In this document: piece by piece, positions 52,555-62,186 of the stretch
How positions within the stretch are numbered: position 1 is the stretch's first letter
Layout: each line of letters starts with the position of its first letter
Source: Pelosinus sp. IPA-1
GTDB lineage: Bacteria > Bacillota > Negativicutes > DSM-13327
NCBI RefSeq assembly: GCF_030269905.1
Contig: NZ_BSVC01000007.1
Location: forward strand, 124,001-188,000
Direction of reading: 5' to 3'
Length of the DNA stretch: 64,000 nt
Notes under the pieces: model-generated
Told to the model about the DNA's origin: nothing
What the model saw: only the letters and a program-made list of their open reading frames with translations
Database searches by the model: none
Made by a program: the position numbers and the translations under genes

Positions 52555-53265
52555 ATGGACCAAAATCATGTTAGCTTACTCACTGCGTTTATCGCAGGTT
52601 TTCTTTCCTTTCTATCACCATGTGTAATACCTGTTTTGCCTACCTATACTGCCTTTTTAACTGGTGCAGGTAGGCAGGAAACAGGGGTGGAAAGCAAGGA
52701 AGGGGATAATTGGCATTTTCTTTTACATGCCAGTTGCTTTTTTTGCGGATTTATTTTAGTCTTTGTTGTGATGGGTGCGACTGCTTCCTATTTTGGACAA
52801 GTTTTTCTTGTTTATCAGCAATTAATTCGTCAAGTAGGTGCCTTTTTTATGGTACTTATGGGAATGCATTTGCTAGGGATTTTAAAAGTAAGTTGGTTGG
52901 AACGAGAATACCGCCCCTTATTAAAGAATACATTGCAAGGTCCGATTGGTGCGTTTATTTTGGGAGTTGCTTTCACTGCAGGATGGACTCCTTGTACAGG
53001 GCCTATTCTAGCATCGATTTTGTTGTACGCCAGTGTGAATACTAGTCTTAAAGAAGGAGCACTGCTCTTATTTGTCTATGCAATGGGATTTTCAGTGCCC
53101 TTTTTATTAGTATCTGTATTAATTAAAAACTACTTTTTTAAAATGGGAAAGATCGCTAGGTGGCTGCCTTTACTGCACCGTATAGCAGGTGGTGTATTAC
53201 TTATTATCGGTGTAATTTTGTATTTTGATTTAATGCAGAGGGTGTTTGGTTTTCTCTGGGGATAA
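52555..53265 (+). CDS. ccdA: cytochrome c biogenesis protein CcdA
   Basis: Six-helix thiol-electron transporter of the DsbD/CcdA family, 236 residues. The two redox-active Cys lie in the motifs LSPCVIPVLPTY (TM1) and GWTPCTGPIL (TM4). It follows the TlpA-like gene by 11 bases (GGAG then ATG), a typical pair. No cytochrome c or heme-lyase genes are in the window, so the targets are unknown. Confidence 0.93.
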   Translation: MDQNHVSLLTAFIAGFLSFLSPCVIPVLPTYTAFLTGAGRQETGVESKEGDNWHFLLHASCFFCGFILVFVVMGATASYFGQVFLVYQQLIRQVGAFFMVLMGMHLLGILKVSWLEREYRPLLKNTLQGPIGAFILGVAFTAGWTPCTGPILASILLYASVNTSLKEGALLLFVYAMGFSVPFLLVSVLIKNYFFKMGKIARWLPLLHRIAGGVLLIIGVILYFDLMQRVFGFLWG

Positions 53266-53292
53266 GAAAAAATAAATAAGGGGGTAAGGCAG

Positions 53293-54288
53293 ATGGTATA
53301 TGCAGCACGTGGTGAAAGATATGATGAAATGAAGTATAATTATTGTGGGAATAGCGGATTAAAGCTTTCGGCAATTTCCTTGGGGCTTTGGCACAATTTT
53401 GGTGATGTGAACATTTATGAAAATAGTCGAGCCATGGTACGGCGGGGGTTCGATTTAGGAATTACACATTATGATCTTGCCAATAATTATGGTCCTCCTC
53501 CTGGATCGGCTGAAGAAACTTTTGGAAGAATTCTACACGATGATTTTAGACGTCATAGGGATGAAATGATTATTTCTACGAAGGCAGGATACACTATGTG
53601 GCCTGGTCCTTATGGGGATTTTGGCTCTAAGAAATATCTTGTTGCGAGCCTAGATCAAAGCTTAAAGCGAATGGGACTTGATTATGTTGATATATTTTAC
53701 CATCACCGCCCAGATGCTGAAACTCCTTTAGAAGAGACAATGGGAGCCTTAGATTTACTTGTGCGCCAAGGTAAAGCACTGTATGTTGGTTTGTCCAATT
53801 ACAAGCATGAACAAGCACGAGAAGCATTTGCAATTCTTAAAAGGTTAGGCACACCTTGCCTCATTCATCAGCCTCGGTATTCTATGTTAGATCGGTGGAT
53901 TGAGGAAGGATTATTAGACGTTTTGGAAGATGCTGGTGTTGGTTGTATTGCTTTTTCTCCTTTAGGAAAAGGTGTACTTACTAATCGTTATCTACATGGC
54001 ATACCGGAAGATTCTCGAGTAGCGAGTCAAAGTGTTTTTTTAAAGTCAGAAGATATTACAGAAGAATTACTCTTTAAAGTTCGGTCGTTACATCAAATTG
54101 CTGAAAAAAGAGGGCAGAGCATGGCTCAAATGGCTTTGGCTTGGGTGCTTCGTAAGAAGCAGATGACATCTGTTTTGATTGGGGCTAGCAAGGTAAGTCA
54201 AATTGATGACTGCGTAGGAGCATTACAGTATCTCGATTTCAGCTCCGAAGAATTAGCGAAAATTGATGAAATTTTAAAAAGTAAATAG
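53293..54288 (+). CDS. aldo/keto reductase, YghZ/GpR type
   Basis: NADPH-dependent reductase of the AKR14-like group (L-glyceraldehyde-3-phosphate/methylglyoxal type). TIM barrel with THYDLANNYGPPPGSAEETFG (catalytic Asp and Tyr; split here at its centre), ISTKAGYTMWPGPYG (Lys), and YHHRPDAETP (His). The cofactor end has AFSPLGKGVLTNRY and SVLIGASKVSQIDD. 331 residues. GGGGG-type RBS lies 14 bases before ATG 53293, so the ATG at codon 13 (MKYNYCGNSG) is another possible start. A terminator follows. Confidence 0.92.
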   Translation: MVYAARGERYDEMKYNYCGNSGLKLSAISLGLWHNFGDVNIYENSRAMVRRGFDLGITHYDLANNYGPPPGSAEETFGRILHDDFRRHRDEMIISTKAGYTMWPGPYGDFGSKKYLVASLDQSLKRMGLDYVDIFYHHRPDAETPLEETMGALDLLVRQGKALYVGLSNYKHEQAREAFAILKRLGTPCLIHQPRYSMLDRWIEEGLLDVLEDAGVGCIAFSPLGKGVLTNRYLHGIPEDSRVASQSVFLKSEDITEELLFKVRSLHQIAEKRGQSMAQMALAWVLRKKQMTSVLIGASKVSQIDDCVGALQYLDFSSEELAKIDEILKSK

Positions 54289-54299
54289 TATATAAATCC

Positions 54300-54330
54300 A
54301 AGAACTTGGCAAAAAAGCCAAGTTCTTTTT
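54300..54330 (+). terminator. terminator after the aldo/keto reductase gene
   Basis: AAGAACTTGGC, loop AAAAA, GCCAAGTTCTT, then T3-5. Confidence 0.87.
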
Positions 54331-54517
54331 AATCATAAAAAAGTTGATGGAAAAAACTGAAAAATTTTTTGATTCAGAAAGGAATTTATAAAATAAAGGC
54401 GAATACATTATTTAACTTAATAAAATGCTTAAAAAAGTAATAGTAAATATATAGTACATTTATGATATTTCCATGTGGAGGTTACGTTTCGCGAAAGATA
54501 GCAGGAGGGGATTGAAA

Positions 54518-55693
54518 ATGGATATTCTTCGTTTTAAAGGTCTCTTTAAAGAAAAATATAGTGAAAGAAGCGAGCAGGGGCCAGTGCAGTATTTTTTTTC
54601 TCCTGGCAGGGTTAATTTAATTGGTGAACACATTGACTATAATGGTGGTTATGTATTTCCCGCAGCTCTATCTTTGGGGATATATGGTGCCTTGCGGTTT
54701 CGCGCTGATCGATTCATTCAACTAAAATCCACGAATGCTTCACAAAGTGTTACTATTAATTTGGCAGAACCAATTGTATATAAGCCAGAAGATGGCTGGG
54801 CTAATTATCCTAAAGGGGTTATTAAACAGCTGTTAGATGATGGACATTTATTAAAAGGTTGCGATATATTATTTTCAGGCGATCTCCCTGATGGGGCGGG
54901 TCTTTCTTCTTCAGCGGCCTTGCTGGTATTAGTAACGTTTATGTTGCGTTATGCTGATGGCGAGAGGGATATTGACAAGGTGGCCATTGCGAAATTTACT
55001 CAGAAGGTGGAGAATCAATTCATTGGAGTTAACTGCGGTATTATGGATCAATTTGCCGTGGCCATGGGTAAAAAAGACGTTGCAATATTACTGGATTGCA
55101 ATACATTACATTATAAGTATACTCCCTTTGCTTTGGGAGAATACAGCTTGGTTATAATGAATACAAATAAGAAACGAGAATTAGCAGAATCCAAATATAA
55201 TGAGCGTCGTGATGAGTGCGAACAGGTAGTTGACATCATAAAGAAGCATCGGCAGGTTGAAAGTCTTTGTCAAGTTTCTATGTCAGAGATAGACAAATAT
55301 GTAGAAAATGATGTATTGCGCCGTAGAGCAAGCCATGTTATATCGGAAAATAATAGGGTACGGTTAGCAGTTGAACTGTTAGATAAAGGTGATATCGTTG
55401 GCTTTGCAAATCTTATGACCCAGTCGCATAACTCGCTAAAAACTGATTATGAGGTTACGGGAGTAGAATTGGATTGCATTGTTGAGAATGCTCTTTTAGC
55501 AAAAGGGTGTATTGGGGCTCGTATGACGGGGGCTGGCTTTGGTGGCTGTGCTATTGCTTTGGTAGCAACATGTAATATAGAGCAATTTAAAGTTGTCGTA
55601 GCTCAAGAATATCAAAAAACAACAGGCTTATTACCCGATTTTTATGTAGCGAGTATTGTCGATGGTGTGAGATTATTAGATGTTAAAAATTAA
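54518..55693 (+). CDS. galK: galactokinase
   Basis: GHMP kinase that makes galactose-1-phosphate. Signature SPGRVNLIGEHIDYNGGYVFPAA (in two parts, about residues 29-50), the ATP loop LPDGAGLSSSAALL (about 125-138), MDQFAVAMGK and the C-terminal GARMTGAGFGGCAIAL. I start at ATG 54518, seven bases after AGGAGG; an in-frame ATG at 54473 adds 15 unconvincing residues. 391 residues. First gene of the galactose module followed by a ROK regulator and mglBAC. No galT or galE is in the window. Confidence 0.95.
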   Translation: MDILRFKGLFKEKYSERSEQGPVQYFFSPGRVNLIGEHIDYNGGYVFPAALSLGIYGALRFRADRFIQLKSTNASQSVTINLAEPIVYKPEDGWANYPKGVIKQLLDDGHLLKGCDILFSGDLPDGAGLSSSAALLVLVTFMLRYADGERDIDKVAIAKFTQKVENQFIGVNCGIMDQFAVAMGKKDVAILLDCNTLHYKYTPFALGEYSLVIMNTNKKRELAESKYNERRDECEQVVDIIKKHRQVESLCQVSMSEIDKYVENDVLRRRASHVISENNRVRLAVELLDKGDIVGFANLMTQSHNSLKTDYEVTGVELDCIVENALLAKGCIGARMTGAGFGGCAIALVATCNIEQFKVVVAQEYQKTTGLLPDFYVASIVDGVRLLDVKN

Positions 55694-55872
55694 TGTGAGT
55701 AAAAAAAATAATTAAAATATTCTAAATTTAGGAATTCTTATTACTATTTTGACATTCTAGCACAGAAATTTGTCGATTGATTATGGAGATACCGGAGTTG
55801 AAGCCTAGGCTATAATATAAAGCTGGAAAATAAGGTGTTTTCTCATGGTGTGCTAATAAGGTAGGGGATATA

Positions 55873-57084
55873 GTGGAAAATGTCATAACAAATACGTTTA
55901 AAATAGGCAGCAGTAATGATGAGCAGACGATGAATGTGATTCGTCGTCAGGGCCCCATATCAAGAGTGGAAATCGCGAAAATGACAGGATTGACCCCTCC
56001 TACAGTTACTAATATCACTACCAAACTTTTGGATTTGGGGTTAATCGTAGAAGATAGTATTGGTGAGTCTAGCGGTGGTCGCAGGCCTTTGTTATTAAAG
56101 ATTAATAATTTGCTTGCTACTGTAATTATTATTTACGTTCGTTCGGAACAGATGATAGGTTATGTGATTGATCCTGAGTTTCAAATACAATGGGAAGACC
56201 ATAGAAGTATTAAGGGGAAAAAACCGGAAGACGTTCTTGAGATTATGATGGATATCATTATTGCCTGCCAAAACATGGCGAAAATTCCAGTACTTGCTGT
56301 AGGAGTCGTTGTTAGAGGTCCAGTTCGAATACGAGATGGAGTAGCAGTATTTATTCCTAATATTGGTTGGAAGAATGCGCCGCTTAAGGACATTATTGAA
56401 GAAAGAATTGGTTTACCTGCATTTATTGAAAATGATGTAAAAGCATTAAGTAATGGTGAGTACTATTATGGCTCGGTAAAAGAAGCCAATAGTATGATTC
56501 TATTGAAAGTCAGTCATGGTATTGGTGGTGGCATTATATTTAATGGTGCACTTTATCGAGGTGTAAATGACAGTGCTGGTGAAGTGGGTCATACTACGAT
56601 TGATGTAGCTGGGCCAATATGCAGTTGTGGTAACTATGGATGTTTAGAATCACTAGCTTCTGAAAATGCTTTAGTTGACATGGTAGTCAAAGCAATAAAA
56701 GAAGGGCAAGAATCATTGATTTACGATTTAGTAGACGGAAATTTAGCAAATGTTACTCCTGAAACTATTTATCAGGCTGCAGATGCCAAAGATGAATTGG
56801 CAATTCGTATGTTAGGAAAGGTAGCCCGCTATTTGGGGATTGGCATCGCGAATTTTGTTAACATTTTTAATCCTGAAATTGTCATTATTGGCGGTGGAAT
56901 CGTTAGAGGACGCCAGTATATTGAAGATATAGTTAGACAGATCGTAAAAGACAGATCCTTCGAAAGCTGTAGCAGTGTACTAGAAATCAGCTTTTTGACG
57001 ACAACTACCGAAAATACACTAAAAGGTGCAGCTGACATTGTGTTTGCTGAGATTACAGAGTCAATATGGCTTGGACAACGGTAG
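55873..57084 (+). CDS. ROK-family transcriptional repressor
   Basis: NagC/XylR-type regulator of 403 residues. N-terminal HTH (about 20-80: IRRQGPISRVEIAKMTGLTP, VTNITTKLLDLGLI) and a ROK sugar-kinase-like domain with the zinc motif CSCGNYGCLES (about 252-262) and the GHTTID-type His. Start GTG 55873 behind GGGGATA, weak. Sits between galK and mglB on the same strand, so it very likely represses the galactose uptake/kinase genes in response to sugar. Exact operators not identified. Confidence 0.9.
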   Translation: MENVITNTFKIGSSNDEQTMNVIRRQGPISRVEIAKMTGLTPPTVTNITTKLLDLGLIVEDSIGESSGGRRPLLLKINNLLATVIIIYVRSEQMIGYVIDPEFQIQWEDHRSIKGKKPEDVLEIMMDIIIACQNMAKIPVLAVGVVVRGPVRIRDGVAVFIPNIGWKNAPLKDIIEERIGLPAFIENDVKALSNGEYYYGSVKEANSMILLKVSHGIGGGIIFNGALYRGVNDSAGEVGHTTIDVAGPICSCGNYGCLESLASENALVDMVVKAIKEGQESLIYDLVDGNLANVTPETIYQAADAKDELAIRMLGKVARYLGIGIANFVNIFNPEIVIIGGGIVRGRQYIEDIVRQIVKDRSFESCSSVLEISFLTTTTENTLKGAADIVFAEITESIWLGQR

Positions 57085-57207
57085 TTCACTATGGTGGCAT
57101 TATTATAAAACAGTTAAAGTAGCCTGTTTATAGTCATTATATTCAGGTGGTCGCAACGTTTTATAATATGTAATATTCCACATAAATTATTTGAGGAGGG
57201 TTAATCT

Positions 57208-58236
57208 GTGAAAAAGAATTGGAAGGGACTCTTGATTTCAACGTTGTTAGCGGGGGCATTGGTAGCTGGATGTTCAAGCTCAACACCACCTGCTGCTGGG
57301 GATGCAAGTAAAGGTGGTAAGAACTTAATTGGTGTTGCGATCTACAAATTTGATGATACCTTTATGAGTGGTGTACGCAGTGCTATTTCTAAGGCTGCCG
57401 AAGGCAAGGCTCAATTAGAAATCGTTGATAGCCAAAATTCACAGCCTACCCAGAATGACAAGGTTGACTTATTTATTAACAAAAAAGCAAAAGCACTTGC
57501 TATTAATCCAGTTGATCGTAATGCAGCTGGCGTAATTGTTGATAAAGCAAAAGCTGCTAATATTCCTGTAGTATTTTTAAACCGTGAACCTCTTCCAGAA
57601 GATATGAAAAAATGGGATAAAGTTTTCTATGTAGGCGCTAAAGCTGAGCAATCAGGGATTATGGAAGGACAATTAGTTGTCGACTATTTCAAAGCTCATC
57701 CTACAAAAGATGGCGTAATTCACTATGTTATGCTCAAAGGTGAACCAGGTCACCAAGATGCTGAAATGCGCACTAAATTTGCCATTAAAGCAATCGAAGA
57801 TGCTGGCATGAAGGTTGAAAAAGTGGCTGAAGATACTGCTATGTGGGATCGTGTAAAAGGTCAAGAAAAAATGGCAGCTTTCTTAGCAGCAAATGAAGGA
57901 AAAATCGATGTCGTATTAGCAAATAATGATGACATGGCTCTTGGTGCTATTGAAGCATTGAAAGCTAAAGGATATTTTAAAGATGGAAAATATATGCCTG
58001 TAGTAGGTGTTGATGCTACTGCTCCAGCTTTGAAAGCTTTAGAAGAAGGTACTTTGTTTGGAACAGTTTTAAACGATGCTAATAACCAAGGTAAAGCAAC
58101 TTTTAATCTTGCAAATGTATTAGCTGATGGTCAGACACCGACAAAAGAGAACACTGGTTATACCATTACTGATGGTAAATATGTATGGATTGATTATAAG
58201 AAAATTACAAAAGAAAATATGAACGAAGCTAAGTAA
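57208..58236 (+). CDS. mglB: galactose/methyl-galactoside ABC transporter substrate-binding lipoprotein
   Basis: Periplasmic-type sugar binder anchored as a lipoprotein: signal with lipobox LVAGC (Cys about residue 22), then a type I periplasmic binding fold with LIGVAIYKFDDTFMSGVRSAI (in two parts), INPVDRNAAGVIVDKAK, NNDDMALGAIEAL and VVGVDATAPAL, close to MglB of enterics. 342 residues. Start GTG 57208 with GAGGAGGG. First gene of the mglBAC transporter. A hairpin follows between mglB and mglA. Confidence 0.94.
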   Translation: MKKNWKGLLISTLLAGALVAGCSSSTPPAAGDASKGGKNLIGVAIYKFDDTFMSGVRSAISKAAEGKAQLEIVDSQNSQPTQNDKVDLFINKKAKALAINPVDRNAAGVIVDKAKAANIPVVFLNREPLPEDMKKWDKVFYVGAKAEQSGIMEGQLVVDYFKAHPTKDGVIHYVMLKGEPGHQDAEMRTKFAIKAIEDAGMKVEKVAEDTAMWDRVKGQEKMAAFLAANEGKIDVVLANNDDMALGAIEALKAKGYFKDGKYMPVVGVDATAPALKALEEGTLFGTVLNDANNQGKATFNLANVLADGQTPTKENTGYTITDGKYVWIDYKKITKENMNEAK

Positions 58237-58276
58237 TTTTTGGACTTACCTAAGATTCAGTAGAACTGTAGTTAGA

Positions 58277-58317
58277 AATGGCAAGGGCCAATGTAGCTCA
58301 CGTTGTACCTTGCCATT
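58277..58317 (+). repeat. intergenic hairpin between mglB and mglA
   Basis: AATGGCAAGG (58277-58286) pairs with CCTTGCCATT (58308-58317), and an inner CAATGT/ACGTTG stem extends it. No T run follows, so it more likely stabilises mglB mRNA or reduces read-through than fully terminates. Confidence 0.7.
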
Positions 58318-58367
58318 CTATTTAATGAAGTAGTAAAAGCCTTCAAGAGAAAGAGAGGCGCTAAAAA

Positions 58368-59885
58368 ATGACAGAAACAAATTTTTTACTTGAAATGAAT
58401 CATATCTCTAAAGAGTTTCCTGGGGTAAAGGCCCTAGATGATGTGACACTTAAAGTAAGGCCTGGTACTGTTCACGCCTTGATGGGGGAAAATGGTGCAG
58501 GAAAGTCTACATTAATGAAATGTCTTTTTGGGATATACAAGCAGGATGCTGGTGAAATCATTTTAAATGGACAGAAACTAGATATTCATAATTCTAAGGA
58601 TGCCCTAAATTATGGAGTTTCCATGATTCATCAGGAATTGCATCCCATCCCTCATAGGGATGTTATGGAAAATGTATGGCTTGGACGTTTTCCAATGAAA
58701 GGTATTGGGCCTTTTCAATTCGTGGACCATAAAAAAATGTATGCTGATACAACCGCTTTGTTTGAGCAACTTGAAATTGACATCAATCCGAACGCATTAG
58801 TTAAAACCTTATCCGTATCTAAAATACAGTCTATAGAAATTGCTAAAGCCGTATCTTTCAATTCAAAAATTATCGTAATGGATGAACCAACCTCTTCATT
58901 GACTGGTACTGAAGTAGAGCAGCTGTTTAAGATTATACGTGATCTACGAAAAAGAGGAGTTTCTATCATTTATATATCTCATAAAATGGAAGAAATTCTC
59001 CAAATATCGGATGAGGTAACCATTATGCGTGATGGTAAGTATATTGGTACCTGGAACGCAGCAGAGTTGACTACGGATCTTATTATTTCTAAAATGGTTG
59101 GACGTGACCTAACGCAACGCTTTCCTGAACGTACAAATGTACCTGGCGAAGTTGTACTGCGAGTTGAGAATCTAACGTCACCAAATCCACGTTCCTTTAA
59201 AAACGTAACTTTTGATCTTCGAAAAGGAGAAGTATTAGGGGTTGGTGGTCTTGTAGGAGCACAACGTACAGAGTTAATTGAGGCAATCTTTGGATTGCGT
59301 GCAATAGCGTCAGGAAAATTTATTCTTAATGGTAAAGAGATTAAAATCAAATCACCAGCTGACGCAAAAAGACATAAAATAGCCTTGCTTACAGAGGAGC
59401 GTCGAGTAACGGGCATATTCCCCGTGTTACCCATAACGGAAAACACGGCAATTGCTAACCTTGATGCTTACCAGACACCTTATTTCTTGCTTGATGAACA
59501 GAAGATGAAAGAAGATGCAGTTAAGAGTGCTGAAAGGCTTCGAGTAAAAACGCCTTCAGTTAGAGAGTTAATTAAAAATTTATCAGGTGGAAACCAACAA
59601 AAAGTCTTATTAGGCCGTTGGCTTCTAATGAATCCTGATATACTGCTTCTTGATGAACCAACTCGTGGTATTGATGTTGGCGCAAAGTTTGAAATCTATA
59701 CGATTATTGCTGAACTGGCTAAGCAAGGCAAGAGCATCATTATGATTTCTTCAGAAATGCCTGAGATATTAGGGATGTCTGACAGAATTATGGTAATGTG
59801 CGAAGGACGGCTTACTGGAATTATTGATCAAAAGAATGCTACAGAGCGGGAAATCATGCGTCATGCAACATTATACATGTCGTAA
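58368..59885 (+). CDS. mglA: galactose/methyl-galactoside ABC transporter ATP-binding protein
   Basis: Double-ABC ATPase of the ribose/galactose class, 505 residues. First domain: Walker A GENGAGKST (about 42-50), signature VSKIQSIEIAKA, Walker B IIVMDEPTSSL. Second domain: degenerate Walker A GGLVGAQRTEL, signature LSGGNQQKVLLGRWL, Walker B ILLLDEPTRGID. Presence of one weak and one strong site is normal for MglA/RbsA. ATG 58368 after GAGAGG. Followed by mglC after 20 bases. Confidence 0.95.
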   Translation: MTETNFLLEMNHISKEFPGVKALDDVTLKVRPGTVHALMGENGAGKSTLMKCLFGIYKQDAGEIILNGQKLDIHNSKDALNYGVSMIHQELHPIPHRDVMENVWLGRFPMKGIGPFQFVDHKKMYADTTALFEQLEIDINPNALVKTLSVSKIQSIEIAKAVSFNSKIIVMDEPTSSLTGTEVEQLFKIIRDLRKRGVSIIYISHKMEEILQISDEVTIMRDGKYIGTWNAAELTTDLIISKMVGRDLTQRFPERTNVPGEVVLRVENLTSPNPRSFKNVTFDLRKGEVLGVGGLVGAQRTELIEAIFGLRAIASGKFILNGKEIKIKSPADAKRHKIALLTEERRVTGIFPVLPITENTAIANLDAYQTPYFLLDEQKMKEDAVKSAERLRVKTPSVRELIKNLSGGNQQKVLLGRWLLMNPDILLLDEPTRGIDVGAKFEIYTIIAELAKQGKSIIMISSEMPEILGMSDRIMVMCEGRLTGIIDQKNATEREIMRHATLYMS

Positions 59886-59905
59886 ACACAAGGGAGGGTC
59901 CAAAA

Positions 59906-60919
59906 ATGAACTTTGATACAAAGAAAATGAATGAGTTCTTATTGCAATATGCAATATATGGTGTTTTGCTTGTGCTGATTGTAGCAATTGCCGTGTATAA
60001 TTCAAATTTTTTATCGATAAATACCTTGCGTGATATTTTAATGCAATCTTCTACTCGGGTAATTATCGCCCTTGGGGCTGGTTTTGTTTTGATAACGGCA
60101 GGTGTCGACCTTTCTGCAGGGCGTGTTGTTGGTTTAGCAGCAGTATTATCAGGCTCTATGCTGCAAGTTGCAGATTATTCTCGAAGATTTTTTCCTGACT
60201 TACCTCAACTTCCAATTTGGATACCAATTGTTATTGCTATACTCGGTGGCCTTATTGTTGGTTTACTAAATGGGTGGATTGTAGCAAAATTCAGTGTGCC
60301 ACCTTTTATTGCAACGTTAGGAACTTATGTAATGGTTTATGGCGTAAACTCGATTTATTTTGATATGAAACCCAACGAATCTCAGCCAATTGGCGGATTA
60401 AGATCCGATTTTACTACGATTGGTTCAGGGTCTTTTGGTACTGGTCCTTATTCGATACCTTACATAGTTCTCATAGCATTAGTAGTAGCCTTTATAGTTT
60501 GGGTTATTTTCAACAAAACAAAACTAGGGAAAAACATGTATGCCATCGGTGGTAATATGAATGCAGCAACCGTTTCGGGTATTAATGTAGGTCTTAACTT
60601 AGTTTTGATTTATGCAATTGCTGGAGCGCTTTATGGATTTGCTGGTGTGTTGGAAGCAGCAAGAACAGGTGGTGCTACAAACAATTATGGCAACATGTAC
60701 GAACTAGATGCCATTGCGGCTTGTGTTGTCGGTGGTGTTTCGACAACAGGGGGTATTGGTACTGTACCTGGTATTTTAGTCGGGGTAGTTATTTTTACTG
60801 TTATCAATTATGGTTTGACATTTGTTGGTATGAATCCTTATTGGCAGCTGATTATAAAAGGTCTTATTATCGTAGCTGCTGTTGCCGTAGATATTCGGAA
60901 GTATCTTACAAAGAAATAA
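59906..60919 (+). CDS. mglC: galactose/methyl-galactoside ABC transporter permease
   Basis: Membrane permease of the BPD_transp_2 family (337 residues, about ten TM helices). Recognisable segments: LITAGVDLSAGRVVGLAAVLSG (split here at its centre), SVPPFIATLGTYVMVYG, and the EAA-like ELDAIAACVVGGVSTTGGIG loop near residue 265. Completes the transporter with MglA and MglB. Preceded by GGGAGG. A terminator follows. Confidence 0.95.
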   Translation: MNFDTKKMNEFLLQYAIYGVLLVLIVAIAVYNSNFLSINTLRDILMQSSTRVIIALGAGFVLITAGVDLSAGRVVGLAAVLSGSMLQVADYSRRFFPDLPQLPIWIPIVIAILGGLIVGLLNGWIVAKFSVPPFIATLGTYVMVYGVNSIYFDMKPNESQPIGGLRSDFTTIGSGSFGTGPYSIPYIVLIALVVAFIVWVIFNKTKLGKNMYAIGGNMNAATVSGINVGLNLVLIYAIAGALYGFAGVLEAARTGGATNNYGNMYELDAIAACVVGGVSTTGGIGTVPGILVGVVIFTVINYGLTFVGMNPYWQLIIKGLIIVAAVAVDIRKYLTKK

Positions 60920-60933
60920 ATAAATTTGTAAAA

Positions 60934-60966
60934 AAACTGACTGCCATCTCGGCAGCCAGTTTTTTT
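60934..60966 (+). terminator. terminator of the mgl operon
   Basis: AAACTG-A-CTGCC against GGCAG-C-CAGTTT with loop ATCTC, then T6. Confidence 0.87.
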
Positions 60967-60969
60967 AGG

Positions 60970-61266
60970 TTAAAATGGGTTAAATGAAAATACCCGTGAG
61001 TTTGAGCTAGAATATAACACCTTTAGTTTTCTCTTTCGGGTTATCGGAGTATGTTTAGAATAGTTTAGTAATAAATCAGTAGATATTTCATCATAAGGAG
61101 TACCGTCGGATTTCGTAATCTGATCACTTTTCATCCATTTCTTTACATCGAATGCGGTAAACTGAGTAGGTAATCTCTCGGCATCTACGGCCAACTTCAT
61201 CTCTTCAATCAAAGAGGCTTCACATAAAATGATAGGGTTAACAGTATTATCTTGTATATGTTCCAC
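60970..61266 (-). CDS. hypothetical protein, 98 residues
   Basis: Not recognised. Start GTG 61266 behind a very good AGGAGG, eight bases away, supports a real gene. The sequence is soluble and mixed in charge, with a basic stretch RKRKLK near the end. It is the second gene of a leftward pair with the zinc-finger-like gene upstream (61301-61753), 34 bases apart, so the two may be co-expressed. The stop lies right next to the mgl terminator, whose reverse strand could also end this transcript. Confidence 0.65.
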   Translation of the reverse strand: MEHIQDNTVNPIILCEASLIEEMKLAVDAERLPTQFTAFDVKKWMKSDQITKSDGTPYDEISTDLLLNYSKHTPITRKRKLKVLYSSSNSRVFSFNPF

Positions 61267-61300
61267 GAATGATTCCTCCTATTGATTGGTGACAGTCAAA

Positions 61301-61753
61301 TTAATAAATAATGCGAATACTGCCATCATTAAATATTTCTATATCATTGTAGCTATCCATTATTTTCTTAGCTGTATCGCTACTTACGGTACTAAGGTCC
61401 GCATTGCCATAAATAATATCATGATAGTGATTAAAGGTTCCAAGGTTATTAATTGCCATATAAAAATGGGCCTTGTCGTTAGATCCATTCGGTGCTAGCT
61501 TTACACCGTGTTTTTTTAACCATTCAACGGCTTCTTCATGGCTGTGAAGCCCTTTTGTAAGGTGGGCGATGACATGACGATCTGTGCCAGCATGTCCAAC
61601 TTTAAAATGGTCAAGACATTCTTGGCAAATTCCTTTATCCCCAACTAATGGGACTGCTACTGGTTTATCCTCATAACAATAAAAGCACGTACCATTATTA
61701 TGACGACGCCATTTATAAATATCTTCATATACTTTTTTCTTGCGAAATAGCAT
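61301..61753 (-). CDS. hypothetical protein with CxxC zinc-finger-like motif
   Basis: A 150-residue protein with CFYC (about residues 23-26) and CQEC (about 43-46) at the N-terminus, spaced as in a treble-clef or HNH-like zinc site. A His-rich segment follows (HVIAHLTKGLHSHEEAVEWLKKHG, split in two) that could add ligands. No nuclease motif is convincing. Start ATG 61753; a modest GGGAGA lies upstream. Family not recognised. First gene of the leftward pair with 60970-61266. Confidence 0.65.
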   Translation of the reverse strand: MLFRKKKVYEDIYKWRRHNNGTCFYCYEDKPVAVPLVGDKGICQECLDHFKVGHAGTDRHVIAHLTKGLHSHEEAVEWLKKHGVKLAPNGSNDKAHFYMAINNLGTFNHYHDIIYGNADLSTVSSDTAKKIMDSYNDIEIFNDGSIRIIY

Positions 61754-62186
61754 TAGTTATGTCTCCCTATTACATTTATCAGTATGCCCTAGTATACCTG
61801 TTTTCGACGTGATTGTATACATACGTTTTTAGTTGTCATCTGCAGGATTTTTTAAAAACGTATAGGATTTACTGACGATAAACAAAAAAATGGTGAATAC
61901 AAAAGTGCTAAGCAGGATACTTGCAAATTTCCTGCGAATATTACAAAGAAAAAGACAATGTTTTTACAGCTACATCTATGAATGCAGGCCATGATGGGGA
62001 AAAATTAGGTTTTGCACTGTTTCGTCCAATGGCATAAGGAACAATAAATTAAAATTAAAACTGTAGCTTACAACAAATATAGTTTATCTTAGTACTATTG
62101 AATATTCAAGTTATAATAAGGATATGCTTTTTACAAGATTGCATATACGTTATAAAAATAGAAGGTTTTTGAGGAGGAAATAGAAT
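61754..62186. other. gap of 433 bases with a possible gene remnant
   Basis: No intact gene. Up to about 61900 it is AT-rich with no signals I can name; 61912-62036 reads like the end of a coding gene (listed separately); 62040-62186 is the presumed promoter and leader of the HEAT-repeat gene, with TATAAT-like sequence near 62113. Confidence 0.5.
61912..62036 (+). pseudogene. possible C-terminal gene remnant
   Basis: A 41-codon open segment after a stop at 61909-61911 reads AGYLQISCEYYKEKDN and then ...NAGHDGEKLGFALF before TAA 62034-62036. The composition is protein-like, unlike the AT-rich flanks, and it has neither RBS nor proper start. It may be the end of a decayed gene, with the earlier part frame-shifted or lost. 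Low certainty. Confidence 0.3.
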
